Notes: generated by a model from the sequence alone, not told the origin. 64,000 bases of DNA from Brevibacillus sedimenti (GCF_020923495.1 NZ_CP064048.1:1017501-1081500), one strand, 5' to 3'. Counted from the first letter of the stretch, positions 52,159 through 60,544 are shown. Translations and numbers: made by a program.

Positions 52159-52731
52159 TCATTTTCTACCAGATTGCTGCGCGTTTTCATATAGCTGAAA
52201 CATATCCATCTCCGCGTCCAGAGACTTGGCGTTTTGGAAAGCTTCCTTTACGCTTCGATTGTTCTGAATGAGATCGTAGAAAAGCCTCAGCACAAACATG
52301 AGCGCGTCATTTCCATCCGGATAATCATTGGGCCCAATATAGATTTCGCAACCGCTGTCGAGAAATGCTTGTGCCGTCTCTACGTTTCCTGCTGAGCACC
52401 CTGTGCTGATTACTGTTTTCCCTGCCAGTCTGGCAAATCGTCTGATCTCCTCCGGCCCAAAGTTACCCTTGGGTTCTCCTGGTTCATAGACGCTTTCTTC
52501 CAGCTCTGGCATAATCAATTGGCCTTCCTCGCCATGAAAGCAAAGAACGATCGTATCCGTATTCGGATACAGATCCTTACCGGACAGAATATCAATCAGA
52601 TCATATGGTCTGCCGACCCAATACGTAAACACTCTTGCACCAAAATACTCCAGAGTAGCTCGGATTGCGTGGACTTCCATATCGCAATCAGGTCCGCATA
52701 CCAATGCTACGTTCATTACAGGCTTACTCAT
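52159..52731 (-). CDS. Stand-alone CHAT/caspase-like protein
   Basis: A 190-residue protein with no signal peptide. It has the order seen in CHAT/caspase-fold proteases: a strand ending in His66-Gly (DTIVLCFHGEEG), a strand ending in Cys112 (GKTVISTGCSAGN), then AQAFLDSGCEIYIGPNDYPDG and a helical end FVLRLFYDLIQNNRSVKEAFQNAK. That end matches the CHAT pattern of FY-x2-L-x-G/N...S...A-x2-A. It is only the catalytic-size core with no repeats or effector domain. Family assignment is by motif order, not by a search. ATG at 52731 has GGAGG eight bases upstream, which sits in a stem with 52785-52794. Confidence 0.55.
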   Translation of the reverse strand: MSKPVMNVALVCGPDCDMEVHAIRATLEYFGARVFTYWVGRPYDLIDILSGKDLYPNTDTIVLCFHGEEGQLIMPELEESVYEPGEPKGNFGPEEIRRFARLAGKTVISTGCSAGNVETAQAFLDSGCEIYIGPNDYPDGNDALMFVLRLFYDLIQNNRSVKEAFQNAKSLDAEMDMFQLYENAQQSGRK

Positions 52732-52787
52732 CTTTTCATCCTCCATATGCTCTCAATTTTTTGCATTAAGATATAGAGTAGAATCAT
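52728..52787 (-). CDS. Upstream overlapping ORF MILLYILMQKIESIWRMKR
   Basis: A 19-codon ORF whose TGA stop overlaps the ATG of the CHAT-like gene (ATGA). GAGGA lies seven bases before its ATG. It runs across the stem that hides the downstream ribosome binding site, so its translation would open that stem and couple to the CHAT-like gene. Existence of the peptide is not proven. Confidence 0.4.
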   Translation of the reverse strand: MILLYILMQKIESIWRMKR

Positions 52788-52794
52788 ATGGAGG
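52740..52794 (-). promoter_or_regulatory. Ribosome-binding-site-sequestering stem
   Basis: CCTCCATATG and CATATGGAGG (plus strand 52740-52749 and 52785-52794) form a perfect 10-bp inverted repeat with a 35-nt loop. In the minus-strand mRNA the GGAGG of the CHAT-like gene is inside this stem. Confidence 0.6.
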
Positions 52795-52824
52795 TCCTCG
52801 GGCTTTGGGGCGAAAGGCTATTCG

Positions 52825-52851
52825 TTACATCTGATCCCGAATCAAACTCAT
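52825..52851 (-). CDS. Short leader ORF MSLIRDQM
   Basis: Eight codons starting with ATG nine bases after AAAAAAGGAG, the best ribosome binding site in this leader, about 95 bases before the CHAT-like start. A promoter candidate (TTGCAC, 18 bases, TAAAAT) lies just upstream. Could be a regulatory leader peptide or a chance ORF. Confidence 0.35.
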   Translation of the reverse strand: MSLIRDQM

Positions 52852-53036
52852 TGAAGAAATCTCCTTTTTTAACATTTCTTATATTTTACCTATAGGCGAT
52901 ACATAAGTGCAATTATCGATAAGGACTGTTTACTGAAATTGACAGAAATCCAGCAGGTGGTAAAATTACAAAAGAATAAGCGAAGGAAACGGAAAAATAT
53001 TTATAACAAGACAATTGAGGTAAAAACCCCCACAGC

Positions 53037-53073
53037 AAAAAGAAGGAAACAAACAGATGTTATCCTTCTTTTT
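53037..53073. terminator. Hairpin with A and T arms before the propeller gene
   Basis: AAAAAGAAGGA (53037-53047) pairs with TCCTTCTTTTT (53063-53073). It could terminate transcription on either strand and isolates the gene at 53104. Confidence 0.6.
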
Positions 53074-53436
53074 GCCTTTATTTGTTGAAAGGATGAGTTC
53101 GACGTGAAGAAATGTAAGAATATGATCATTTTGATACTGGGGGTGGTGATTTTCTATTTATGGCTAAATGATACAAACAAAGATTACGCCATCAATCCTG
53201 CAGAAGAAAAGATTTACGGGCTAAAGAAATATGGAAACAATGTTATTGTCTCTTCCATGTCAAATCATGTTCAAAAGAAAATCCGTGGGCTGTCAACCCA
53301 TTTATCAATTGATAAAAATAGTCGGATGTGGGTGCCCATAGAAGAAGGTGGAAACCAAGTATATGTGCTTCAGGGGAACAAAATCGTCTATACGTATAAT
53401 GACCTACCTTCTCCAATCAGAGTAGTTCATTCGGAT

Positions 53437-53441
53437 AACAA
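53437..53441 (+). repeat. Left target site duplication AACAA
   Basis: AACAA directly before the left end of the IS element; the same five bases follow its right end at 55613-55617. Confidence 0.85.
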
Positions 53442-53553
53442 TGTCACCGCCGGGATATAATTGACCCAGGTTCGCCGGAAAGAAAATGACCCACCCATAG
53501 CGAATATATCCCCTTCGTAATTAACGGCCAAGTTAATCTTCGGAGGGAGACAC

Positions 53554-54777
53554 ATGCTAAGGAGTGGGATAGTGATATCGTTACATACCATGAGGGCAGA
53601 AGGCAAGAGTATTCGTGAAATTGCCCGTCTAACGGGGCATTCTCGAAATACAGTTCGCCGATATCTCCGGGGTGAATTCTCCCCCGAAAAGGGAACCCGT
53701 AAATCTCGTGGTTCCAAGCTTGATCCGTATAAACCGTTCCTGCAGGAACGTCTTCAAGAAGGTATCTATAACTGCGAGGTTTTATTCGATCTTCTACGAG
53801 AAAAGGGGTATACCGGGGGACGTACCATCTTGAAAGACTATGTGAAGGACTTCCGTCCTCCCAAACAAGTTCCCGCTGTTCTTCGTTACGAGACGAAACC
53901 TGGTGAATACGCACAGGTCGACTGGGGACTGTGTGATTACGTAGATTTGGACGGTACAGTCCGAAAAGTGCCGGTATTTGTCATGGTATTGGGGTACTCT
54001 CGTTCCACCTATATAGAGTTCACTAAGCGTTGTGACATTCACAGCTTTCTTCGTTGCTTGATTCATGCTTTTGAATATTTTGGGGGCATCCCAAAGGTAA
54101 TGCTGACCGACCAGATGAAAACCGTCGTACTGGGCATGGAAGATGATCGAAAACCTCGCTGGCATCCGCTTTTTGCCGACTTTGCTGCAGCGATTGGGCT
54201 TGTTCCAAAAGTATGCAAAGTTCGACGCCCCGAAACAAAGGGAAAAGTGGAACGAGGCGTTCAATACGTAAAAAACAACTTTCTTCCTGGCAAACGCTTC
54301 GTTGATTTACAGGATCTCAATCAACAAGCCCTACACTGGTGCGAGCGGATTAACCGCCGTATTCATGGAACAACCGGCGAACGTCCCTTTGACCGACTCC
54401 GTGAGGAAAAACTGTCGCCCATCCCTTCAGCTGAACGGTGGGAAAAATACTTGCATGAACCAAGACAGGTCAGCCGAGACGGATTTGTTAGCTACGATGG
54501 TGTACGATATGGAGTTCCATGGAGGTACAGTGGACGTGAGGTAACCGTTCGAGAAGTGAATGGGTGGGTGGAAATCTGGGCCGACGGCACATGTATTGCT
54601 CGACACCAAAAGGTCTATCGATCCCGCACAACTGTTTTTTGCGAAAACCAGTATGCAGGTCTTTCGACCGCTCAAGGATATGCCTATCCACGTCCGCAAG
54701 CCCGACAGATTTCATCGCAGCAAGTGGAAGTACGTTCGCTGGATGTCTATGAGCAGCTAACAGGGGTGGGAGCATGA
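53554..54777 (+). CDS. istA: IS21 family transposase IstA
   Basis: A 407-residue transposase. The N-terminal HTH (IREIARLTGHSRNTVRRYLRG) binds the ends; the DDE catalytic core has Asp in GEYAQVDWGL, Asp in VMLTDQMKTVV and Glu in KGKVERGVQYVKNN; the C-terminal part holds the IS21-typical beta-barrel region (YGVPWRYSGREVTVRE). Length fits. Start ATG at 53554 follows CGGAGGGAG. The stop overlaps istB in ATGA. Confidence 0.97.
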   Translation: MLRSGIVISLHTMRAEGKSIREIARLTGHSRNTVRRYLRGEFSPEKGTRKSRGSKLDPYKPFLQERLQEGIYNCEVLFDLLREKGYTGGRTILKDYVKDFRPPKQVPAVLRYETKPGEYAQVDWGLCDYVDLDGTVRKVPVFVMVLGYSRSTYIEFTKRCDIHSFLRCLIHAFEYFGGIPKVMLTDQMKTVVLGMEDDRKPRWHPLFADFAAAIGLVPKVCKVRRPETKGKVERGVQYVKNNFLPGKRFVDLQDLNQQALHWCERINRRIHGTTGERPFDRLREEKLSPIPSAERWEKYLHEPRQVSRDGFVSYDGVRYGVPWRYSGREVTVREVNGWVEIWADGTCIARHQKVYRSRTTVFCENQYAGLSTAQGYAYPRPQARQISSQQVEVRSLDVYEQLTGVGA

Positions 54778-55541
54778 TTGAACTGGAACAAGCACGGCTA
54801 CGCCTCGAGGAACTTGGGCTTCAGCAAGCAGCTCTCCTCTTGGATGCTCACTTGGAAGCGGCAAGTCATGGACAGCCCACCTATCTGTCCTTTCTTAACA
54901 CGCTCCTTGATGCCGAGATAGCGGAACGTCAAAAACGGAATATGGAGGTACGCACCAAACTTGCACACTTGCCTTACCGAAAAACACTAGAGGAGTTCGA
55001 TTTTGCTTTCCAACCCAGCATTGACGAACGGTTGATTCGAGAGCTGGCCACGATGACTTTTGTAACCCGACACGAGAATGTCTTGTTCTTAGGGCCTCCC
55101 GGAGTAGGAAAAAGTCATCTGGCGGTGGCGTTGGCTGTAGAAGCCATCTCGCAAGGGATATCCGTTTACTTTGTCAGTCTCTCGCAACTCATCGAAGATC
55201 TGCGAAAAGCTTACACGGAAAACAGGCTGGATAAACGCCTACGCATCTATATTCGACCAAAGCTCCTGATTATTGACGAAATTGGTTACTTACCGTTTGA
55301 CAGTTTGGCAGCTAACCTCTTTTTCCAGGTAGTAAGTGCAAGATACGAGAGAGGGAGTATTCTGTTGACCAGCAACAAGAGTTTCGGTGAATGGGGGGAA
55401 CTGATGGGCGATCCGATACTTGCTACGGCTATCCTGGATCGGCTCTTACACCATTCCCACATCGTCAATATTAGGGGGAATAGTTACCGACTTCGTGAGA
55501 AGATGAGGACTGGAGCCTACGGCTCCCCCTCTACCACCTAA
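54774..55541 (+). CDS. istB: IS21 family helper ATPase IstB
   Basis: A 255-residue AAA+ ATPase of the DnaC/IstB type that assists IstA in target capture. Walker A is FLGPPGVGKSHLAV, Walker B KLLIIDEIGYLPFD, and sensor-1 is around ILLTSNKSFGEW. ATG at 54774 overlaps the istA stop (ATGA), as typical. The ORF is intact. Confidence 0.97.
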   Translation: MIELEQARLRLEELGLQQAALLLDAHLEAASHGQPTYLSFLNTLLDAEIAERQKRNMEVRTKLAHLPYRKTLEEFDFAFQPSIDERLIRELATMTFVTRHENVLFLGPPGVGKSHLAVALAVEAISQGISVYFVSLSQLIEDLRKAYTENRLDKRLRIYIRPKLLIIDEIGYLPFDSLAANLFFQVVSARYERGSILLTSNKSFGEWGELMGDPILATAILDRLLHHSHIVNIRGNSYRLREKMRTGAYGSPSTT

Positions 55542-55612
55542 CCAACAAAAAATCGCCGGGTGGGTCAATTCTAAACCGGCGATGGTGGGTCAAAATAAAG
55601 TCGGCGTTGACA

Positions 55613-55617
55613 AACAA
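55613..55617 (+). repeat. Right target site duplication AACAA
   Basis: AACAA directly after the right IS end; matches the left copy at 53437-53441. Confidence 0.85.
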
Positions 55618-56312
55618 TTTCACTGCTGTTCTTTGTGTTGAGGATGGGGTAAACGGAAAAGTTGTTATCATCAATAATGAATCAATGAACATCATCAAAA
55701 CAATAAGTCTAAAGGGATTAATAACAAACGCAGTGTTTCACAACGATCGTTTATATGTTACAGCAAATGAAATGTTAAACGAACAGGATAGCTATCTCCA
55801 CAAAATTGATTTGATAACATATAAAACACTCACAATCAATCTGGATGGGCAAGCGGCACGCTCCCTTGACGCCGATGATAAAAACGTGTACGTTGGATTA
55901 TTTAATCCAAGGCATACAAATTTGGTAATTTACAGAGCGGATACACTGGAAAAATTATCACATGTAAAAGTGCCTCCAGCTCCATATAAACTGAAGTTAT
56001 TCAAAGACAAATTGTATATTCTTCATTTTGACATCACCAGCTTCTTTGGAAGGATACTAACTATCGTTGATACAAATACGAAATCTGTAACTAGTCATTC
56101 CATTCCGCTGCTTGCCGACGATTTTCATATAACGAACCATGAATTAATCTTATCCTCCTCCGTAGAGGATTCATTATTTGTGTTATCGTCGGATTCTCTG
56201 GAAATCAAAGAAAAGAAACCTTTTAACGGATTACTTTCAAATACTGTTGTAACAGAAAATGGGGTGAAAAATTAGTTCCGGGATCGTACCTAAATGTCAT
56301 TTTAAAAGGCAT

Positions 56313-56334
56313 GGCCATCCTTTATTGGATGGCC
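56313..56334. terminator. Hairpin between convergent gene remnants
   Basis: GGCCATCC (56313-56320) pairs with GGATGGCC (56327-56334), 38 bases after the stop of the split propeller gene. Weak U tract on both strands. Confidence 0.4.
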
Positions 56335-56373
56335 GCTTGCATTGCTTTCGCGATCATCAAGAAAGCTTCACGC

Positions 56374-56508
56374 TTATCGCAAAGTGGCTGATACGGAACG
56401 AGTAGCCCCAATTCCGTTTGCCACACTAACCGCCCGCTGCACATGCGACTTCGAAGCTACGCCTATCCAGTAAGAAGGCTTTCCGCTTTCCATTCCGGGC
56501 TCATCCAT
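56374..56508 (-). pseudogene. Short ORF resembling the start of an EVE-domain protein
   Basis: The reading MDEPGMESGKPSYWIGVASK continuing SHVQRAV resembles the beginning of EVE/YTH-like domain proteins (YWIGV-S-HV), then diverges and stops after 44 residues. Another frame over 56322-56450 stays open and looks protein-like (RLVWQTELGLLVPYQP), so one frameshift may have destroyed a small gene. ATG at 56508 overlaps the DinB stop. Family assignment is weak. Confidence 0.3.
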
Positions 56509-57082
56509 GAGCTTCCCTCCAAGCGTCGCACAGGTGCTGCTTTTGGAGTAAATGATGGCGATAATGCATCTCGATAAGCCGAAACCATTCCAACGCGTTT
56601 AATCCGCCAAATCGCGGATGGAGAACCGTATTTCGAACGATCTCCTTACCCGGTTCTGATTGCCTCTGGGCAACCGGATCAAACACCGACGCTACTATGG
56701 GTTCAATCTCGACCATTCGACGCAGCGTATCCTGCAATCCGGCGACAAGTTGTTCCTTGCTCTCCGGTTGCGGCGGCGTATATTGCGGGGACGGGGGGAG
56801 TTGGATTCGCTCAGGCGGGAAGCTCTCCCCCTTGAACAGATCCTCTCCCCACTTCGTCTTTCCCGCCTGTGAGACTTCCGGGCTGCCTCCCGGTTCAAGG
56901 CACAATGCGACGTTCCTCAAATGCAATTGCGCGGAACGGATCAGGTGCATGTACATCTGACCAAGCGACCATTCGTCCTCCGCCGGCTTCCAAAGCAGTT
57001 GTTCAAGAGTCAAGCCATCCAATTCTCGCATATAACCGCTGACAGTCTCCTCAAATTTGCTCAACGTCTCTTTCGTATCCAT
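56501..57082 (-). CDS. DinB-family protein
   Basis: A roughly 193-residue four-helix-bundle protein of the DinB/YfiT superfamily. LTLEQLLWKPAEDEWSLGQMYMHLIRSAQLH gives the first metal-binding His region (shown here in part: EWSLGQMYMHLIRS), and LEWFRLIEMHYRHHLLQKQH the C-terminal His motif. Such proteins bind a divalent metal and act as thiol transferases or have unknown roles. ATG at 57082 or TTG at 57088; AAAGGAG suits the TTG. Divergence from the WYL gene is not the case: both are minus-strand. Confidence 0.82.
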   Translation of the reverse strand: MDTKETLSKFEETVSGYMRELDGLTLEQLLWKPAEDEWSLGQMYMHLIRSAQLHLRNVALCLEPGGSPEVSQAGKTKWGEDLFKGESFPPERIQLPPSPQYTPPQPESKEQLVAGLQDTLRRMVEIEPIVASVFDPVAQRQSEPGKEIVRNTVLHPRFGGLNALEWFRLIEMHYRHHLLQKQHLCDAWREAHG

Positions 57083-57149
57083 CGCCAAACCCGGCTCCTT
57101 TCAGCTTTAGTTGAATCCAGCATACAAAAACGCTACTGACAACAGTTTG

Positions 57150-58097
57150 TCAGTAGCGTTCGATCATTTTTTTGATTTCTTCGCGCACCTGTTCGCGCAG
57201 CGATTCCGGTTCCAGCACACGCACCGCTGCACCCCATCCGAGCGTCCATTGAAGGAGGTCCTCCACCCGCCGGACGCGAAACGTCGCCAGCCAGCCTTCT
57301 TCTCCCGGCTCGAACGACTCCATGTAGAAATTGTCCGATTCCTGAACCCGATCCGCGATGGCATGGTCCACCAACATGCGGACCGTCACATTTCGATCGT
57401 CTATCGGCCGATGATCCTGAAAGCTAAAACCCGGAACGATTCTGAACGAGTCTTCCAGTACAACAAGCTCTTTTATGCGAGACAGCCGAAAGTGCCGGAT
57501 GTCCTGCCTCAGCTCACAGAACGCAACAAGGATCCACACCCCTTTGGAAAAAACAAGCCCGTAAGGATCAACCGTTCGTTCGCTATGGCGATTTCCGTCC
57601 GGACCCGGCAAGTTTTTGGAGTAGCGGAAACGGATCTTGCGCTTCCGCAGAATCGCCTGGCGCAACTGTTCGAACGTCTCCTTTTCCTGCCCGCGCACTT
57701 TCGACCCTTTTTCATTCAGCAGTCGAATCGTCGATCTGATCCGTTCGGTCTCCTTTCGTACTTTCTCCGGTAAAATCGCCTCGATCTTCTCTTTCGCACT
57801 GCGGGCCTTCGCGGCGTACTCAGCATCCAGCCCCATTTTTACGAAATCAGCTCCGATGAGCAGCGCTACCGCTTCTTCCTCTGTAAAGCTGACAGGAGGA
57901 AGAAAATAGCCCTCCATTAAGGAGTAGCCTATTCCCGGCGCACCGGCTACCGGAACACCCGCTTCGCTTAGCGCCTGAATGTCACGGTAAATCGTGCGGA
58001 TACTCGTCTCGAACTTGCAAGCCAAATCCTCAGCGCGCAGCACGCCTTTACGCTGCAGCTCAATCACGATGGCCAACATCCGATCAGTTTTCTTCAC
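57150..58097 (-). CDS. HTH-WYL-domain transcriptional regulator (YafY/PafC-like)
   Basis: A 315-residue regulator: N-terminal DeoR-like HTH (KTDRMLAIVIELQRKG, ASIRTIYRDIQAL-like SIRTIYRDIQALSEAG), a central WYL domain (RKIRFRYSKNLPG, VDPYGLVFSKGVWILVAF, FRLSRIKELVVLED) and a C-terminal WCX part (DLLQWTLGWGAAVRVLEP). GTG at 58097 fits the family start. WYL proteins sense small ligands or nucleic acid; many regulate neighbouring stress genes. The downstream DinB gene, 61 bases away on the same strand, is the likely partner. Confidence 0.9.
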   Translation of the reverse strand: MKKTDRMLAIVIELQRKGVLRAEDLACKFETSIRTIYRDIQALSEAGVPVAGAPGIGYSLMEGYFLPPVSFTEEEAVALLIGADFVKMGLDAEYAAKARSAKEKIEAILPEKVRKETERIRSTIRLLNEKGSKVRGQEKETFEQLRQAILRKRKIRFRYSKNLPGPDGNRHSERTVDPYGLVFSKGVWILVAFCELRQDIRHFRLSRIKELVVLEDSFRIVPGFSFQDHRPIDDRNVTVRMLVDHAIADRVQESDNFYMESFEPGEEGWLATFRVRRVEDLLQWTLGWGAAVRVLEPESLREQVREEIKKMIERY

Positions 58098-58246
58098 ATC
58101 GACCGCTTCCTTTTTTTCAAATTTCAATAGGGCATCAAATACAGGTTGAGCCGGTTCCATTTTCCGCTTTACAATCACTTGTGATATGCCTCAGCGTGTC
58201 ACACCAAAGCAAATAAGAATGGCGCCCGATTGGACGCCAGCAGATA

Positions 58247-58672
58247 TTAGTGAGTTTCCGTATATTTTTTAAAATTGTCCAGAATCGATTGCCAGCCTGC
58301 TTGCTGATACTCAACGGGGTGAATGTCTTCCGCATCGAACGTTTCGACGACCTCGGTTTCGTTTCCTCGGGCAGTGAAGATGATCTCAACTTTTCTCCCA
58401 TCCCCCATTGTGTATGAGATTTCCTCATGTAATTTCACGACATCGTATGTTCCCCCAAAATCAAAGCCCATACTGCCATCTTTCGCTTCCATCCTGGTAA
58501 CAAACTTGCCGCCGACCCGCAAATCATTTTCCGCTCTTGGCGCATGCCAATCATCCGAAGCCTGATTCCACTTCGTGATGTGTTCCGGCTCGGTCCAATA
58601 CTTCCAGACCTTTTCCACCGGCGCCTGAATGACTGCCCGTACGGTTGCTTTCTTTGGTTTGCTGGTTCCCAT
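58247..58672 (-). CDS. SRPBCC (AHSA1-like) family protein
   Basis: A 141-residue START/Bet v1-fold protein: TVRAVIQAPVEKVWKYWTEPEHITKWNQ (in part: APVEKVWKYWTEPEHITKW), GGKFVTRMEAKDGS and AGWQSILDNFKKYTE are the typical AHSA1 blocks. Function unknown; members bind hydrophobic ligands or are Aha1-like. ATG at 58672, nine bases after GAGGTG. Gene order sigma factor, SRPBCC, WYL, DinB is all on the minus strand. Confidence 0.88.
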   Translation of the reverse strand: MGTSKPKKATVRAVIQAPVEKVWKYWTEPEHITKWNQASDDWHAPRAENDLRVGGKFVTRMEAKDGSMGFDFGGTYDVVKLHEEISYTMGDGRKVEIIFTARGNETEVVETFDAEDIHPVEYQQAGWQSILDNFKKYTETH

Positions 58673-58746
58673 TTTAACGTACACCTCATTTCATCAGAAT
58701 CGGATTTTTGTTTCTCATATCATTAGACGAAATAAGCTTCTGAAAT

Positions 58747-59703
58747 TCATCGGTGTATTTGTTCGGGAAGCCCAAAGCGAGTAAATAATTTTGCGTGAAT
58801 AAAATTTTGGGTGTGCAAAATTTTACCCTCTTTTATTACCAGAACATGAATGCCCCAGGGAACCAGGACGGACTTATTGTCACTTGGCATATATTGCGCA
58901 AATGCAGGATAACCGCCATTCACCGTAATCGGCAATAGTCGGGAGCCTTCGCAATGCCAACGAGTTGCGGTAAAAAACTTGAACAGATTGTCCTTGCCGC
59001 GGACCCACATCTCGAAAGGCGGCATGGACAGGCACCCGTCTTCATGAAACAACGCCACCAGCGCATCAATATCAAATTGTTCAAAAGCATCCACATACCG
59101 CGAGAGCAGCTCTTGGTCCGGTTCAGCATCCATCATGCAGAGCTCTTCGGAGCGAAGCTCGGCCCGGTCCATCGTCTCTCTCGCTCTTTGCAAGGCACTG
59201 TTAACGGCTGCAGGTGTTATCCCTAGCGCCTCTACAATCTGCCTTGCAGACCACTCGAATACATCCTTCAAAATAAGTACTGCACGTTGACGGGGAGGTA
59301 GTGTTTGCAGAAGGGCAAGAAAGCAAAGTTGAAGCGTATCTTTCCGCAGCACAACATGTTCCGGGTCACCTGCAAAATCTGGAGCAGGCCAGATCCATGA
59401 CGATTCAGGCAACGTCTCGCGAGGCTCGATGATCGAAACAGCCGGGTCAAATATGTCAACAGGAAGGGCACGGCGTTTGGCTTGCCTCAGCTTGTCTATA
59501 CATACGTTTGACGCGATGCGGTAGATCCACGTTTTGCGCGAAGATTGTTGTCTGAATGAATCCCAACTCCGCCAAGCGCGAATGTAGGTTTCCTGAACTG
59601 CATCATCCGCGTCTACGATCGATCCCAACATCCTATAGCAGAACGATGTCAACTCCGGCTTTAACTTCTCAAAGAGTTCAAGATCAAGTGAGGATTCGTT
59701 CAT
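58747..59703 (-). CDS. ECF sigma factor with C-terminal SnoaL/NTF2-like domain
   Basis: A 318-residue RNA polymerase sigma factor. Region 2 has SFCYRMLGSIVDADDAVQET and RKTWIYRIASNVCIDKLRQ; region 4 has LPPRQRAVLILKDVFEWSA and ITPAAVNSALQRARETM. The last 120 residues (SRYVDAFEQFDIDALVALFH, WVRGKDNLFKFF) form an NTF2/SnoaL-like fold, as in the SigJ/ECF41-type groups where this domain adjusts activity instead of an anti-sigma factor. AAAAGGAGGCCTAAG precedes the ATG. No anti-sigma gene adjacent. Confidence 0.92.
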   Translation of the reverse strand: MNESSLDLELFEKLKPELTSFCYRMLGSIVDADDAVQETYIRAWRSWDSFRQQSSRKTWIYRIASNVCIDKLRQAKRRALPVDIFDPAVSIIEPRETLPESSWIWPAPDFAGDPEHVVLRKDTLQLCFLALLQTLPPRQRAVLILKDVFEWSARQIVEALGITPAAVNSALQRARETMDRAELRSEELCMMDAEPDQELLSRYVDAFEQFDIDALVALFHEDGCLSMPPFEMWVRGKDNLFKFFTATRWHCEGSRLLPITVNGGYPAFAQYMPSDNKSVLVPWGIHVLVIKEGKILHTQNFIHAKLFTRFGLPEQIHR

Positions 59704-59791
59704 CTTAGGCCTCCTTTTGAGTGATTGCCTGATGACGATCTAGGTCCATGCTACATTCGATAATCTGGTTACTTCATCGTAACCGCTTCCG

Positions 59792-60271
59792 TTACTTGTG
59801 GTAAGGCTCTCCCCGGTTGATCCGATACGCCCGATACACCTGCTCCAGCAGGATCAACCGCACCAGTTGATGGGGAAACGTCATCTTGGAAAACGACAGC
59901 AGCACGTCCGCCCGCTTCAGCACCTCCGGCGAGAGGCCCAGCGAGCCGCCGATGACAAACGCCACCTGGCTTTTGCCGTACGTGGCCAGGCGGTCCAGCT
60001 CGCTGGCCAGCTTCTCGGACGACCACATCTGCCCTTCGATGGCGAGCGCGATCACGTACTGATCTGGTTTGAGCTGGGCGAGGATGCGCTCGCCCTCCTT
60101 GCGCTTCACCTGCTCCATCTCGACTTCGCTGAGCACTTCCGGCGCTTTTTCGTCGGCCACCTCCACCACCTGCAGCTTGCAGTAGGCGGAGAGGCGCTTG
60201 CTGTATTCATTGATTCCTTCACGCAGGTATTTTTCTTTCAGCTTGCCCACGGCGACCACGGTAATGTTCAT
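59792..60271 (-). CDS. rlmH: 23S rRNA (pseudouridine1915-N3)-methyltransferase RlmH
   Basis: A 159-residue SPOUT methyltransferase acting on pseudouridine 1915 of 23S rRNA in 70S ribosomes. [20 protein letters not shown], the knot motif [18 protein letters not shown] and the C-terminal [17 protein letters not shown] are diagnostic. AAGGAATGTAGCCC precedes the ATG. Same neighbourhood (htrA nearby) as in Bacillus genomes close to the walRK region, which should lie to the right of the window (inference). Confidence 0.97.
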   Translation of the reverse strand: MNITVVAVGKLKEKYLREGINEYSKRLSAYCKLQVVEVADEKAPEVLSEVEMEQVKRKEGERILAQLKPDQYVIALAIEGQMWSSEKLASELDRLATYGKSQVAFVIGGSLGLSPEVLKRADVLLSFSKMTFPHQLVRLILLEQVYRAYRINRGEPYHK

Positions 60272-60274
60272 GGG

Positions 60275-60544
60275 CTACATTCCTTTCACGCGCAGGAGAG
60301 CAATTTTGCCCTCGGCACCGCACACCCGGCAGCGCTTGTCCAGGGGGCCGCCTTCCACTTCCTCGGCCCGATACGTATCCGGCGCCGCCTCAAATTGATC
60401 CACGTACTCGTCGATCTCCTGGTCGACGTGCTCCATGCAGGCAAACCGCACCGGGTGTGCCGGATGCAGTTCCACCTCTGTTCCCGCGATGCGGATCGTT
60501 TGTGCGGTAGGCTGTTCGTTTGTGTTTCTGGTCTTCTGCTCCAT
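60275..60544 (-). CDS. CxxH/CxxC protein (BA_5709-like)
   Basis: An 89-residue protein with a CMEH (CxxH) motif near residue 36 and CRVC (CxxC) near residue 72, suggesting a zinc site. This pairing is the mark of a small Firmicutes family of unknown function usually found next to rlmH, as here (gap 3 bases). The N-terminal 20 residues are low complexity. Confidence 0.8.
   Translation of the reverse strand: MEQKTRNTNEQPTAQTIRIAGTEVELHPAHPVRFACMEHVDQEIDEYVDQFEAAPDTYRAEEVEGGPLDKRCRVCGAEGKIALLRVKGM

Larger units (their letters stand above)
53442..55612 (+). mobile_element. IS21-family insertion sequence, complete
   Basis: 2,171 bp with istA and istB. Ends read TGTCA at the left and TGACA at the right; the terminal bases align as inverted repeats (TGTCACCGCCG against TGTCAACGCCG) and contain subterminal TTGACCCA/TGACCCACC repeats with CGCCGG, as expected of IS21 ends. 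Flanked by AACAA duplications. Both ORFs are intact, so the copy may be active and recent. Confidence 0.95.
53104..56275 (+). pseudogene. Membrane-anchored beta-propeller-like protein gene, split by an IS element
   Basis: The 5' part (53104-53441) encodes a signal anchor MKKCKNMIILILGVVIFYLW and the start of a repeat-rich domain. The 3' part (55618-56275) continues it. Removing the insertion and one copy of the 5-bp duplication joins HSDNN to FTAVLCVEDG in frame and gives 331 residues. Repeats such as IIKTISLKGLITNAVFHNDRLYV, LDADDKNVYVGLF and KLKLFKDKLYILHF suggest a YncE/WD-like propeller facing outward. GGATGAGTTCGACGT precedes a weakly matched start. The gene is inactive as it stands. Confidence 0.85.
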
